64,000 nucleotides of DNA from Annona cherimola. Lineage: Eukaryota > Streptophyta > Magnoliopsida > Magnoliales > Annonaceae. Numbering within the stretch: the stretch's first letter is position 1; every line of letters begins with the position of its first letter. Made by a program: the position numbers and the translations under genes. The notes under the pieces are model-generated. The model searched no databases, was not told where the DNA came from, and saw only the letters and a program-made list of their open reading frames with translations. Shown piece by piece: positions 23,331 through 34,110 of this stretch. The stretch spans positions 46,975,452 to 47,039,451 of the forward strand of contig CM059972.1 in assembly GCA_030490835.1 (NCBI GenBank), written 5' to 3'.

Positions 23331-24059
23331 TCAACAGACATTTTGCTTTGACCTTCTAGTTTTTACACCTTCATATACATTCCCTATAACTTGTTCAATT
23401 GGATGGGCATGTTTGAATTTCAAATCTGTTGGAGGTTTGTAGGAATTATTACCTTCACTTACCCTTTCCTCCATGGAATCTTCTTGTTTTTCCACATGCA
23501 TTTTTTCAAAATTGCTTGCTATATCATCTGCATCACTTAAATCATCTTTTCTTTTGTAGCATGGGTTAGTTTCATCAAAAACAACATGAATGAACTCTTC
23601 TACCACTTGGTTTCGTTTATTGAATACTCTATATGCTTTGCTATTTGATGAATACCCAAGGAATATTGCCTCATCACTTTTAGCATCTAATTTTCCCAAG
23701 TTGGTTTTTCCATTGTTTAAAACATAGCATGTGCATTCAAAAGCATGAAAATAAGAAATATTTGGTTTTCTTCCTTTCCATAATTCATATGGGGTCTTTT
23801 TCAAGATTGCTCGAATGGTAACTCGATTCAGAACATGACAAGCTGTACTTATAGCTTCACCCCAAAATTTCTTGGATAATTTGCTCTCATTTAGCATTGT
23901 TCTAGCCATCTCTTGTATAGTTCTGTTTTTTCTTTCAACTACTCCATTTTGTTGTGGAGTTCTTGGTGCAGAAAATGTATGATGAATTCCTTTTTCATTA
24001 CATAACTCTATGAATCGTTTGTTTTCAAATTCACCACCATGATCACTTATTATAGTCAT
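23331..24059 (-). pseudogene. B1 pol: integrase core, C-terminal half
   Basis: The frame follows TAA 24069-24071 in phase and ends at TGA 23331-23333. SDHGGEF carries the second catalytic Asp (residue 6) and NGVVERKNR the catalytic Glu (residue 44) of the DDE triad. The downstream GKKP-type and KAYRVFN region is typical of the Copia integrase C-terminus. The first Asp is in the preceding segment. Two in-frame stops on either side mean that a single polyprotein cannot be made. Confidence 0.88.
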
Positions 24060-24068
24060 AATAGTACT

Positions 24069-24840
24069 TTATTTTTCATTTTGCACCAAATTTACAAAAG
24101 TTGAGAACATAGGGAAGGCTTCATCTTTGCTAGCTAAGAGAATTATCCATGTGAATCTTGAAAAATCATCAACAATCACAAATACATATTTCTTTCCACC
24201 AATGGTTAAAATATCGGATGGCCCATATAGATCCATGTGTAGCAATTCAAGTGGCCTAGTGGTGGAAATTTTCTTTTTGGTAGAGAAAGGCATTTTAGGT
24301 TGTTTAGATAATTGACATGCCTTACAAATTTTGTCTTTGTCATATTTTAACTTTAGCAAGCCTTCTACCAAATTTTTCTTCCATAGGGTCTTTATATTTC
24401 TCATGTTTATATGCCCAAGCCTTTTATGCCAAACCCATGGATCATTATCAATGGCCATTAGACATTGACCATCTAGTTCATCAAGTAAAACCAAATATAC
24501 ATTTTCATGTCTTTTTCCACTAAACATGATATGTTCTCCATCAAATACATTACATATAGATGATTCAAACACAACCTTGTATCCTTTGTCACACAATTGA
24601 CTAATACTCATTAGATTGTGCTTCAGTCATTCAACAAACAAAACATCTTCCATGCATGCATTTGAAATACTATAAATGTTTCCTTTACCTTTAATTTTAC
24701 CTTTCTCATTATTACCAAAGGCAACCGTTCCGTCGTTGCAAGGCTTAAGTTTGTGAAATAAACTTCTTTCTCCAGTCATATGCCTTGAACAACCGCTGTC
24801 CATGAACCATACATTGTTTGCCTTTGCCTTGAAACAAATC
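24069..24840 (-). pseudogene. B1 pol: protease, GAG-pre-integrase and integrase N-terminus
   Basis: The aspartic protease signature FMDSGCSRHMTG is readable on the minus strand with DSG at 24792-24800. TGA at 24627-24629 interrupts the frame; after it come MSISQLCDKGYK, then the zinc-binding set in HKRLGHINM and CKACQLSKQ, and HMDLYGP with the first catalytic Asp of integrase. TAA at 24069-24071 closes this stretch. The protease frame is offset by one base from gag, with a pyrimidine-rich stretch ending in CAG between them. Confidence 0.85.
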
Positions 24841-24861
24841 TGAAAAATAAAAAAGTAAATC

Positions 24862-26304
24862 TCATCTCTTTGGTACCCATTTTATGGGTCCATTTGGGTT
24901 AGTAATATAATTCAATCTTTGTTGCTCCAACTTAGAAAGACCAAATATTGTGTTCCTTGGAACCCAAACTAATTTTGCACCATGGTCATATAATTTCTTA
25001 AAGTTACACTTATAGGCTTTATGACCCTTTTTATTGCAGAAATTGCAAGCCATAGGTAATCTTGGAGTAGACTTCCAAGTATGCATTGGTTCAAATGTTG
25101 GCCTTCTAGTCCACACAACATTTTTTCTTTGTGGCTTGTATATAGGTGCAGTTTTGGTTTGATATTTCCCAAGTATTGGTATATTCGATTTGTCACTTTC
25201 TTTTTGCTCAAATGTATAATATCCAAGGCCTCTTTTATTTGTTTGAGCAGTCATATTTAAAAACATCTTTACATTTTCCCCAGGATTAGAGAACTTTGCT
25301 AATGATTCATTTAATGATTCGTTCTCCTTTTTTAATTTTTCTACTTCTTTCAAAAGCAATTCATTTTCATCTTTCAATTTTGATGATCTTTCAGCTAGTT
25401 TTCCATTTAAAATAATGACGGAGTTACATTGTTGTCTCTTCAATGTCAACTTGTTTCCTAGCTTTTTGATTTCCTCATATAATGAATCATATGCAAGTTG
25501 TAGTTCTTCTAATTCAGCACATTTGAGGCAATTATGAAAAGAAGAATAACTAGATTGAGAATAGCAAGGTTTGGAAGTTACCTCTTCATTGCTAGTGCAT
25601 TTTGTTGAGATGGTTTGTCCTTCCAAAACTTCAGTTGTGTTGAAACAAAACAAATCTTCTTCTTGCTCAATCCGCGCCATGCAGCATATTCTTGCACAAT
25701 TTGCCGCCTCAAATTCGTCGGTTGAAGAGCTGCTTGTTGATGAAGTCTCTTCATTGACGTACATGCCTCTTCCCTTTGGCCTTTGATATTTTCTGCCTTC
25801 ATGTCCTTCCTTCCTCTCTTGATACTCTCTTGATTTCTCTTCCGGCGTAGGACATTGAGCTTGTATGTGTTCTATCCCGCCGCATTTGTAACACTTCGTT
25901 GGCTCCTTCTTCTTCTCTCTTCTTGTTCTTTCTTTGAAGTCCTTGAAGTTCGTTTCTTTTCTCACAAATTTTCGGAATTTGCGAGTGAGAAGTGCAATAT
26001 CTTCATCACCATTATTAGACGAGGAGGTAGACTCTTCTGAGTTACGGGTGGCCTTTAGTGCAATAGTTTTCTTTCCTTTGTGTTGATCCTCATTCCTTTT
26101 CTTGGTTAGCTCATGTGACAATAATGAGCTAATAAGGTCTTCTAGCTTTAAGGTGTTTAGGTCTTTTGCTTCTTCTATTGCTGTAATCTTTGGAGTCCAT
26201 GAATCTGGTAGAGCTCTTAGGATCTTCATGACCTGTTCAGATTCAGAGATAGCCTTTCCAAGACCTTTCAAGGTGTTAGTAATTTTAGAGAATCTAGCAA
26301 ACAT
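24862..26304 (-). pseudogene. B1 gag, C-terminal part with two zinc knuckles
   Basis: Continues in phase after TAA 26305-26307. The start (MKILRALPDSW, ITAIEEAKDL, LISSLLSHE) is the UBN2-like gag domain, followed by a knuckle CYKCGGIEHIQAQC near residues 138-151 (C-x2-C-x4-H-x4-C), a Ser- and Glu-rich linker, a coiled-coil-like stretch (LKDENELLLKEVEKLKKENE) near residues 310-335, and a second knuckle CNFCNKKGHKAYKC. It ends with WVPKR and TGA 24862-24864. Long gag with coiled coil and two knuckles fits the Sirevirus-type lineage. The frame closes here and pol resumes in another frame. Confidence 0.85.
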
Positions 26305-26733
26305 TTAAGAAATATTCTCTGTATCTAGCATTTTAAAGCTTTCCAATTCTCCTATCAAAATATTTCTCCTAGTCTCTTGGACTTGGGTGGTTCCTTCATA
26401 AATAGATGTTAGAGTATCCCATATTTCTTTAGCGATTAGACAAGAAGATACTCTATCATATTCAGAAGCTGTAAGAGCACAAAACAGTGAGTTCATAGCT
26501 TTATCATAACTCTTTACAGTTCTTACTTCCTCTTCAGTCCACTTGGAAGCTCTTTCATCTATAGGCAAAGTTACACCATCTTGGATTGCAATCCAAGAAT
26601 CCATGTCGGTAGCCATGATGAGTTGCTTCATACGAAGCATCCAATAACCAAAGTTGGTCCCATCAAACAATGGTGGCCTAGTGAATGATTGGCCCTCAGC
26701 AAAAGCGGGAACGGAAGTAAATTGGGATGCCAT
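26305..26733 (-). pseudogene. B1 gag, N-terminal part
   Basis: Starts at ATG 26733, only 34 bp beyond the primer-binding site, with the familiar gag opening RPPLFDGTNFGYWMLRMKQ (DUF4219 then UBN2-type). TAA at 26305-26307 cuts it after 142 residues, and the rest follows in phase, so gag is split by a single stop. The family role is assembling the particle that holds the RNA. Confidence 0.9.
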
Positions 26734-26767
26734 GATAATAAGATCTCTTTGATAAACTCAAAGACCT

Positions 26768-26779
26768 GCTCTGATACCA
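26768..26779 (-). other. B1 primer-binding site, initiator tRNA-Met
   Basis: Complement reads TGGTATCAGAGC, an exact match to the 3' end complement of initiator tRNA-Met, two bases inside the 5' LTR end at 26782. Confidence 0.93.
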
Positions 26780-26781
26780 CT

Positions 26782-28147
26782 TGTTGGTCCTGAGTTGATA
26801 GCAATTACCCAAGAGGGGAGAGGTGAATTGGGTATTTAAAAATTTATAACTTAAACAGAAACTTTACCCCGGATTAATCTAGTCCCCTTAATGAAGAAAC
26901 GAAATGGAAAGCAATATAATGTAGAGAGCAGAAATATAAATCAAGCACACAAGATTTTTATAGTGGTTCGGGCAACCTCCCTACTCCATTCTTCCAAGCT
27001 CACACTCCTTGTGACTTGGGTTCCACTATTGTATTCTCTCAATACAATTAGAGCCACTGCTGTCTTCTAGATTCCAGCTCTAGGGAGCATAAACAACACA
27101 CTGCACAAGTAGGTGATGAGTCTCACTCCAATCACACACTACTTTGCATACACTTGATCTTAGCTACCCAAGCTAAATCAAGCTTAATACAATTAAACGA
27201 ATTAACAAATGAAATCTACACTTTACAGATGTGTAGAAGCAATTTGGCGCAGTGAAGAACTCGTAGTGTTGGCTTTGAAGATTCAGAAGTTGGGCTCTTG
27301 CAGTTTGAAGCAAAGTTCTTCTTCTTTGAGTGGCTTGATCTCTTTAAAGCTCTTGAATCTGGGAGTTAAGCACACTTAATGAATCTCAGCTCCTTCCCTC
27401 GTCCACAATAACTCCCTTTTATAGTTGTGGAGGAAATCCGAACGTTAGAAGGTGGTTGGCGCGCATTAAATGCGCCAACGTTCGAATAATATCCGACCGT
27501 TGCCACCCAAGTCGCAGGCGGAGTCGACTTCGGATGCGACTTCGCCCAAGTCGCAGATGGAGTCGACTTCGGGTGCGACTTCGCTTCTCCGTCGCAACTT
27601 CAAGTTCCAGATTAGGTCGACTTAGGTATCGACTTGACCCAAGTCGCAGGTGAAGTCGACTTCGGGTCTTGAGAAAACTCAAGTTGATTCTTGGAATGAG
27701 CTTGAAACTGCATCTTTGAGCTTGAGAACGTCAAGTCGAACTTGGGGTCGACTTCGTCTGCGACTTCGCCCAAGTCGCAACTGGAGTCGACTTCGTTTGC
27801 GACTTTGGCATTCTTCCATCCCAAATTCAGCTCTGGATTGATTTTTCCGACTGAAGTCGATGCTGGAGTCGACTTCGTTTGCGACTTGGCTTCCCAAGTC
27901 GCAAGTGGAGTCGACTTGGCCTGCGACTTCACTTGTTCTTTTCCCATTTTCAACTCTGGACAGATTTGGCTTCTTGAAGTCGAACTTGGAGTCGACTTGG
28001 GGAACGACTTGGCTTTCCATGCTTCATGTTCTTCAAATGTATATCCCTTAAACATATCCACAAACATGTTAGTAGCCAAGACTTACTCAAATTGATTTGT
28101 TAATCATCAAAACATAGATTTAACTTGTTTTCCACATATTTCCAACA
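26782..28147 (-). repeat. B1 5' LTR (1366 bp), 269-bp deletion
   Basis: Nearly identical to the 3' LTR except that the segment matching about 20712-20981 is gone; the junction is at about 27665-27670, where both edges share ggt. Palindrome arrays lie at 27507-27665 and 27734-28012. The deletion removes the spacer between the two arrays, so they nearly touch. Confidence 0.92.
27416..27423 (-). promoter_or_regulatory. TATA box of B1 5' LTR
   Basis: Complement TATAAAAG, 84 bp downstream of the near palindrome array in element direction. The same box is in the other family-B LTRs (see the finding on spacing). Confidence 0.7.
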
Positions 28148-28423
28148 GGCTGTTTTGTAATTTTTTATGATTTTTTTAATACGCTAAGTGGACTCCTAAG
28201 TAGGCTATTATCTGGGGTGATTAAATACCCATAAATTAAAGCGGAATTAGGTGTGAAAAATTGCAAAAGCAGCTACTGAAATGGACATCCATTGTGTGGG
28301 CCGATTTTCTCCATTAATGCATGGATTTTTGATGATTTTATTTAGATAATTATCAAATTTAAATGGATGATATTTTTCCATGTCATCATAGGGGATAAAC
28401 ATGTTTTAATTAGTTGTTAAATG

Positions 28424-30192
28424 TGTTGGTCACGAGTTAATGGCAGTTACCCAAGAGGGGAGGGGTGAATTGGGTATTTAAAAATTTAGAATTTAAACAG
28501 AAACTTTACCCTGGATTAATCTAGTCCCCTTTATGAAGAAACAAAATGAGAGCAATAATGTAAAGAGCAGAAACAAAAACGAACACACAAGATTTTATAG
28601 TCGTTCGGGCAACCTCCCTACTCCACTCTTCCAAGCTCACACCCCTTGTGACTTAGGTTCCACTATGTATTCCACGAATACAACTAGAGCCTCCACTCTC
28701 TTCTAGATTCTAGCTCTAGGGGGCATATACAACTAGAGCCTCTGCTCTCTTCTAGATTCTAGCTCTAGGGGGCATCAATAATACACAGCACAAGTAGGTG
28801 ACGAGTTCCACTCCAATCACACACTACTTTGCTTACACTTGTTCTTAGCTACCCAAGCTAAAACAAGTTCAATACAACAATAAGAATAAAAGAAAGTTTC
28901 TATACGTTACTGTTGTGTAGAGGCTGTTTTGGTGCAGAGAAAAACTTGTAGTGTAGGCTTAGAGATTCAGCAAGCAGCTCTTGGCAGTTTGGAAGCAAAG
29001 TTCTTCTTCTCAATGTTGGCTTGATCACTTAATGCTTTGAACATAGGAGTTATGCACACTTAATGAATTCTCAGCTACCCTCCTCGTTCATATTGATTGC
29101 CTTTTATAATTATGGAGGGAATCCGAACGTTTGGAAGTAGGTGGCGCGCATTTAATGCGCTAACGTTCGAAAATTTTCCTACCGTTGCGACCCAAGTCGC
29201 AGGTGGAGTCGACTTCGGGTGCGACTTCGCCCAAGTCGCAGATAGAGTCGACTTCGGGTGCGACTTCGCCTGTTCGCAACTTCTTCAAGTTCCAGTCTAG
29301 GTCGACTTGGTCCTCGACTTGACCCAAGTTGCAAGTGGAGTCGACTTCGGGTGCGACTTCACCTTGACAGCTTGCTTGATGAACTTGAAATCCTTGGAAT
29401 GCTTTGCTTGCTTAAGTTTCTTCATGTTTGGTTGTTTCTTCCTTGATTTATATCTCTTTGGACCACTGTGGTATCATTCTAGCTTGATGTCCTTTAGCTC
29501 CATGATTTACAAACCTTGAGTCCTTGAGTCTTGAATCTTTTGTATTCATGAACAAGTCCAATATATTTTTATTAGAATAGTTGAATTCATGCATCTTGCT
29601 GTCTTTGGACTTGGATTAGTCTTCATATGTTCCAAGTCGAACATCGAAGTCGACTTGATCTTCAAACTTGACTCAAGTTCTACCTTGAGATCGATCTAAT
29701 CCCCGATTTGGCTTATGAAGTTCCCGCCCTATCCAACTGAAGTCGATACTGGAGTCGACTTGATCTGCGACTTCACCCAAGTCGCATGCGGAGTTGACTT
29801 CGTCTCCGACTTCGGCAGCTCTGCTCCTCAATTTCAACTCTGGACAGAAATGATGCCTCCAAGTCGCGACTAGAGTCGACTTGGTCTGCAACTTCACCTC
29901 AAGTCGCAAGCGGAGTCGACTTGGGATGCGACTTCGGCAGCTCTCATTCTTGATTTCAGCTCTGGAAGAAAATGACGTCTTGAAGTTGCTGCTGGAGTCG
30001 ACTTGGGGATCGACTTGGCCTCAGTCGATGCCTGAGTCGACTTGGAAATTGACTTGACTTGCCATGCTTCATATTCTTCAAATTTAAAACCTTAATTCAT
30101 TTCCACAAATATATTAGTAACCAAAACTTACTCAAATTGATTTGTTAATCATCAAAACATAGACTTGGCTTATTTTCCACATATTTCCAACA
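28424..30192 (-). mobile_element. Solo family-B LTR B2, TSD aaatg
   Basis: TGTTGG...CCAACA with aaatg at 28419-28423 and 30193-30197; the uninterrupted site is seen in the G2 3' LTR near 36577. TATA complement at 29101-29108; palindrome arrays at 29188-29362 and 29634-30055. A block of about 50 bp ending in tctagctctaggggg is tandemly doubled at 28681-28776, the mark of a subfamily shared with B5, B6 and B7. It is more diverged than B1 and has no internal region. Confidence 0.93.
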
Positions 30193-30835
30193 AAATGATG
30201 TGGCAAATGGGGGCCACAAAGCTGAAAAATCCAGCTTATACATAAGTGCACGTCCAAAGGGGTAAAGGGGTTAGAGAGGGAAAATATTCTAAGGAGTAAA
30301 GCTCCTAACTCCAGCAATGCACGGCCCAACATTCCAGCAACATGAAAGCAAGAAAAAAGGAGAAAAAGAGAAGGAAAAGGGGGAAGAAAGAAGAGGGATA
30401 ATGTAAAAATGTGATTTAAGGATGACCAACCTAATAAGTTGATTTCATAAAATGGTTTGATTTTGGATTGCTAAAATGACATGCAAATGACTATGCAATC
30501 CCCCCTTTATGTAAAAATGGAATAATAGATATGTGGACAATAATTTGATCATTAGGGTGGTGGAGAAGGGGATAGCACAATTGCTTATCTTTTTTGAGCA
30601 AAAGACCCTGAAATGAAAACTAAGAAAATGCTAGGAAGGTTTATTTTTTAAAATCCAAAAATTTTGAAGTCTTTTAAGGATTTTAAGAGGTATGGTTTTC
30701 TCAAACATTTCAAATGATTATTAAAATATTTTACTTAAAATGTTTCTCAAAGAATTTAAGGAAGGTCATCCTAAAACTAGATTTCAAAGAACAACTTGTT
30801 TAAAGTGGGTGCACTCGCTTTACAAGTTGATAAGG

Positions 30836-31015
30836 ACTGCGGTATGTGATGTTCTTTTTCAAAATAATTTTTAAAGATACAGACTTCGGTTTGTGATGTT
30901 TTTCGAGCATGGATGCGAACTGTGGTCTGTGATCTTGGTTTAAAAGGACACGGGCTGCGGTCTGTAATACTTTAAACCAAACGGACTGCAGTCTGTGTTA
31001 AGGATGTATGGTGCA
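30836..31015 (+). repeat. Tandem GACTGCGGTCTGTG repeats in G2 5' LTR
   Basis: Five variants at about 30836, 30882, 30926, 30967 and 31000, spaced 33-46 bp. Each half word is partly self-complementary (AGACTGCGGTCT-like). Two such units are in the solo LTR near 16780 and 16844. Confidence 0.8.
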
Positions 31016-31498
31016 CCAGTACAAGAAATAGGTCTGTTGTAGAGCATGGTTGGAGATGGACCGGGGCCCACTCTACATATGGCCAAGTCGTTAAGGGATG
31101 GCAGGAGGCCAGCGGTGCCCTCCCTAAGATGGGAGAAGGATAAGGAAACAGCCTCCTAGTTAGCGTGCTGTTAAGGATTCTCTTCCAAAATGTAGCATGA
31201 TCACTTGCTAAGTGTCACTACTGGATGGGGAGAAATGCATTTGCTTATGTTTTGCTTTTGAAAAGCCCAAAGATTGAGACATAAAACATTTTTACGAAAA
31301 GTTATGCTAAAAGGATTTTTATGAAATGGTTACCCTAAAAATAGAGTGTTTTACATAAAAGTGTAGATAACAAGGATGAAATGAAATGTTTTCTATGCAA
31401 ATGCTTTTAAGAAATGGATGATGTGTTTTATGTCTTGTTTGCTATTAACAAGCCCCAAGACAGAGATTATGAAAAGGATTTATGTCAAACTTGGTTTT

Positions 31499-32033
31499 GG
31501 ACATAAGAATGTCCATTTCTGAAAGGATTAAATGAAAAGTGTTTTGGACATGAGAATGTCCTTTGCCAAAGAATTTATGAGAAACGTGTTTTAGGACATA
31601 TGGGTGTCCATTGCCAAAGAAAGCTATGTCAAAAATGTTTGAGACATCAGATTTCCTTGGCTAAAGGAATTTAAGATGAAAAATATTTTTGGACATAGAA
31701 ATATCCCTTGCTGAAAAAAGGCTTATGTGAATGATGTTTTAGGACATGAGAATGTTCTTCCTTGCCAAAGAGTTTACGAGAAAAATATTTTGGACATAAA
31801 ACGTCCACAGGCAAAAGACGATTTTATGTAAATGTCTTGGAACATTAGAAATGTTCATACAATACTAAAGGAAGTTAATTAAAGAAGGTAAAGCACATAT
31901 GTTTTTCCTTAACAAGCCCGGACATGACTTGTAAATGATTTGAAGAATGATGTTTATGAAAATGTTCGAGGACATAGAATTGTCCTTATAAACAAAGAAT
32001 TTTATGACAGTGTTTTAGGACATATGAATGTCC
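31499..32033 (+). repeat. Minisatellite of about 48 bp with GGACAT-ATGTCC hairpins in G2 5' LTR
   Basis: Units start at 31499, 31546, 31594, 31642, 31691, 31742, 31792 and 31839, then after a gap at 31969 and 32018; the period is 47-51 bp. Each has GGACAT followed, 4-6 bp on, by ATGTCC or a decayed form. The matching stretch at 50643-51105 in the G2 3' LTR lacks at least two units. Confidence 0.85.
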
Positions 32034-32608
32034 TCAAGTAAAAAGGTATTCAAGATGTTTAAGGAAAATGTTTTAAAGGAAGTCTTGCCCTAAAAGATAA
32101 AATGCTTACTTACTGAGTTATCACTCACGTTTTGTTTTCTCAAACCTTAGACAGGTACTGGGAAACTCAGGAGGTTGCGAACCTAAGCAATGAAGGAAGG
32201 TACGCGATGGTAGCCATGTGGGCTACAAGGAATGGGATAACATGATTAAAGTTCTAAGGTATGTTTATGTATATGTGAACTTAATCAGAGTTTTAGGTTC
32301 TATGTGCATCAATGATTGAATGTATGTGTGTATGGATTGAATATGTTATGATTAACTCAAGAAGACTTTCATTGTAAAAAGACATGATGAGATGCAATGA
32401 ATGAAATATGATATTCATTACAAGTGTATTGGTGCTTGTATGATGAATGATGTGAAATGTACAACAATGAATGATGATAAAAAAAATTTGGACGATATCC
32501 AATTAAGAACCCGCCGCGTGGTTAGGGTAACAATCCATGTTCATATTTACCAATCAATAAGATCTTAAGGTAAGGAAGTAACGTCTCGGTTTGGGGTGCC
32601 ACATAAGT

Positions 32609-32620
32609 TGGTATTGAAGC
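32609..32620 (+). other. G2 primer-binding site, initiator tRNA-Met type
   Basis: TGGTATTGAAGC, 5 bp after the 5' LTR end at 32603; matches TGGTATCAGAGC at 9 of 12 positions. Confidence 0.65.
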
Positions 32621-33843
32621 ATGGATTGGTAGATAGGTATGGAAAGAAAAGATTTAATATCACAAAGATGATATCTTAGCAAGGATTGATAGATAGATGT
32701 AGAGGAAAAATGGAAAATGATGAAAGAGATAGATTGAGATTATGTGACATATACAATATGTATTGTCTTTTACTGTGTGTCTTTATGACACAATGTTATA
32801 GTTATTTAAGGAAATATAGCTGGGTTGCTATGTTTCATAGTGTAGATGGTATATGAAGGAAAAATGATATGAGGCCAGATGAGATGAAGAAGGAGGTAGG
32901 AGAATTTAAAAAAAGACAAAGGATAAAAAGGAATAAGAACAGATGATGGGTTGAATAATGGAACCCTACATAGAGATCCCCCATGCCTAAGGTTTATCAT
33001 ACCTCACTTAAGATAGCACAAGACTGTGCTATATGATATATATATATATATTTAGGGTGCAGCGCCATAGTCACATATGAAAGGCACCACGGTTCCAACT
33101 TTCTAAGTGATTGTTGGTCTAGAGTTATGTTTATGGTAAACTGACAGATTATGTAGGTATAATCTGTATGTGTAGAGAAAAGCAACGTTACACTATGAAA
33201 GGCGAAGATAGAAATGAGAAAGGTAGGAAAAAGAAAGGAGTTTTCTTTTGATTTTTTTTATAAATGTATGATGTTTGATGTTATGAAAATATAAATGCAT
33301 TTGACTTTATTCAAATGCTAAGTGTATATGAAAAAGGAAAAGTCATTGATCTTTCTAAATCATATAATTAACTATGTATGATATGAATGATTCTATGATA
33401 AGACACGATTATACTAATATGATTTTATATGTTGCTTTCTACAACATGCCTATCACCTTAGTTTTTGAACAAGGAAAAGACAGTTGTAGATATGAGTCAA
33501 CAGAGAATAAGGAGAAGCCAGTAACAAATCTAAGTGATCAGGGCAAAGAGAATAAGTGAGTCCAAGGGCTCGTCAGCGACGGGTAAATATAAACCATGAG
33601 TCAAAGATTAAAGGTGGAGCCACTATAGGTAACACCTCACGGGTAGAAAGAGTGAAGGAAAGGATAACTGCAACTTTAGAAGGAGCTATGCAGTAGAAGT
33701 AATACAAGGCCTTTTGAAAAAAGCCCAATGGGACCAATTAGAAGAAGATTGAAAGAAATGGACCGGTACAGGTAATATTTTTTAACCTAGTACTCAAACC
33801 TTTAAGGGTTGATAATAGTAAGATAGAAGCAAATGGAAAGGAT
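32621..33843 (+). other. G2 leader, non-coding
   Basis: AT-rich, many stops, no recognisable protein. Words such as 'gcaaggattg(a)tagatag' recur here (32634, 32679) and again near 34340, and a short (AT)n run is at 33036-33051. Confidence 0.55.
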
Positions 33844-34110
33844 ATTAATGCCTTTCTAGCTTAGTATCCATCTAAGTTCTCAGACGAATCAGATTCTATT
33901 CAAGCTGAGCAGTGGATGACTGAAACCAAGAACATATTCAAGGTTTTAACATCTAGTCTTATGTAATGTCCAAGCATTAATTAGCAATGCTTATCAGTAA
34001 TAGGAAACTCTAATGGCTATTATGCCATAATCAAAGAAGGTAATCTGGAAGAATTTGATAAGAAATATCTTCTAATAGGAGACCAGGATATAATACATGT
34101 TTATAGTGAA
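33844..34110 (+). pseudogene. G2 gag relic
   Basis: One frame gives INAFLA, a stop (33862-33864), then a block ending EQWMTETKNIF near 33945. This parallels the G3 gag at INAFLAQRPPKF...EQWITEIKKLF. Further on, LEEFDKKYLL near 34047 parallels LEEFNKEYLP of G3. Stops and frame changes abound and no start codon can be fixed. After about 34110 no pol motif follows, so the body of the polyprotein was deleted before this copy decayed, or the family is made of such deletion derivatives. Confidence 0.65.

Larger units (their letters stand above)
19831..28147 (-). mobile_element. Complete Copia element B1, Sirevirus-like, TSD ggttg/ggctg
   Basis: Ends are TGTTGG...CCAACA; the flanks are ggttg (19826-19830) and ggctg (28148-28152), one base apart. 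On the minus strand the order is 5' LTR, primer site for initiator tRNA-Met, gag, protease, integrase, RT, RNase H, several purine tracts, 3' LTR. Integrase before RT makes it Copia. Repeated purine tracts before the 3' LTR and palindromes in the LTR are hallmarks of Sireviruses, and gag resembles that lineage. The two LTRs differ by a handful of substitutions and one 269-bp deletion, so it is among the younger insertions here. Four in-frame stops, apart from the gag-pol break, disable it. Confidence 0.93.
18627..32603 (+). repeat. G2 5' LTR, interrupted by B1 and B2
   Basis: Matches the 3' LTR starting at 35112 nearly base for base over the first 1.2 kb (the shared phrase 'tatatatatgcatttggcat'). 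Removing B1, B2 and their TSD copies leaves about 3.88 kb. It lacks a stretch present in the 3' LTR after 'agaagaggga' (30413 compared with 36783), and it contains the ggactgcggt and GGACAT repeats listed below. Confidence 0.85.
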
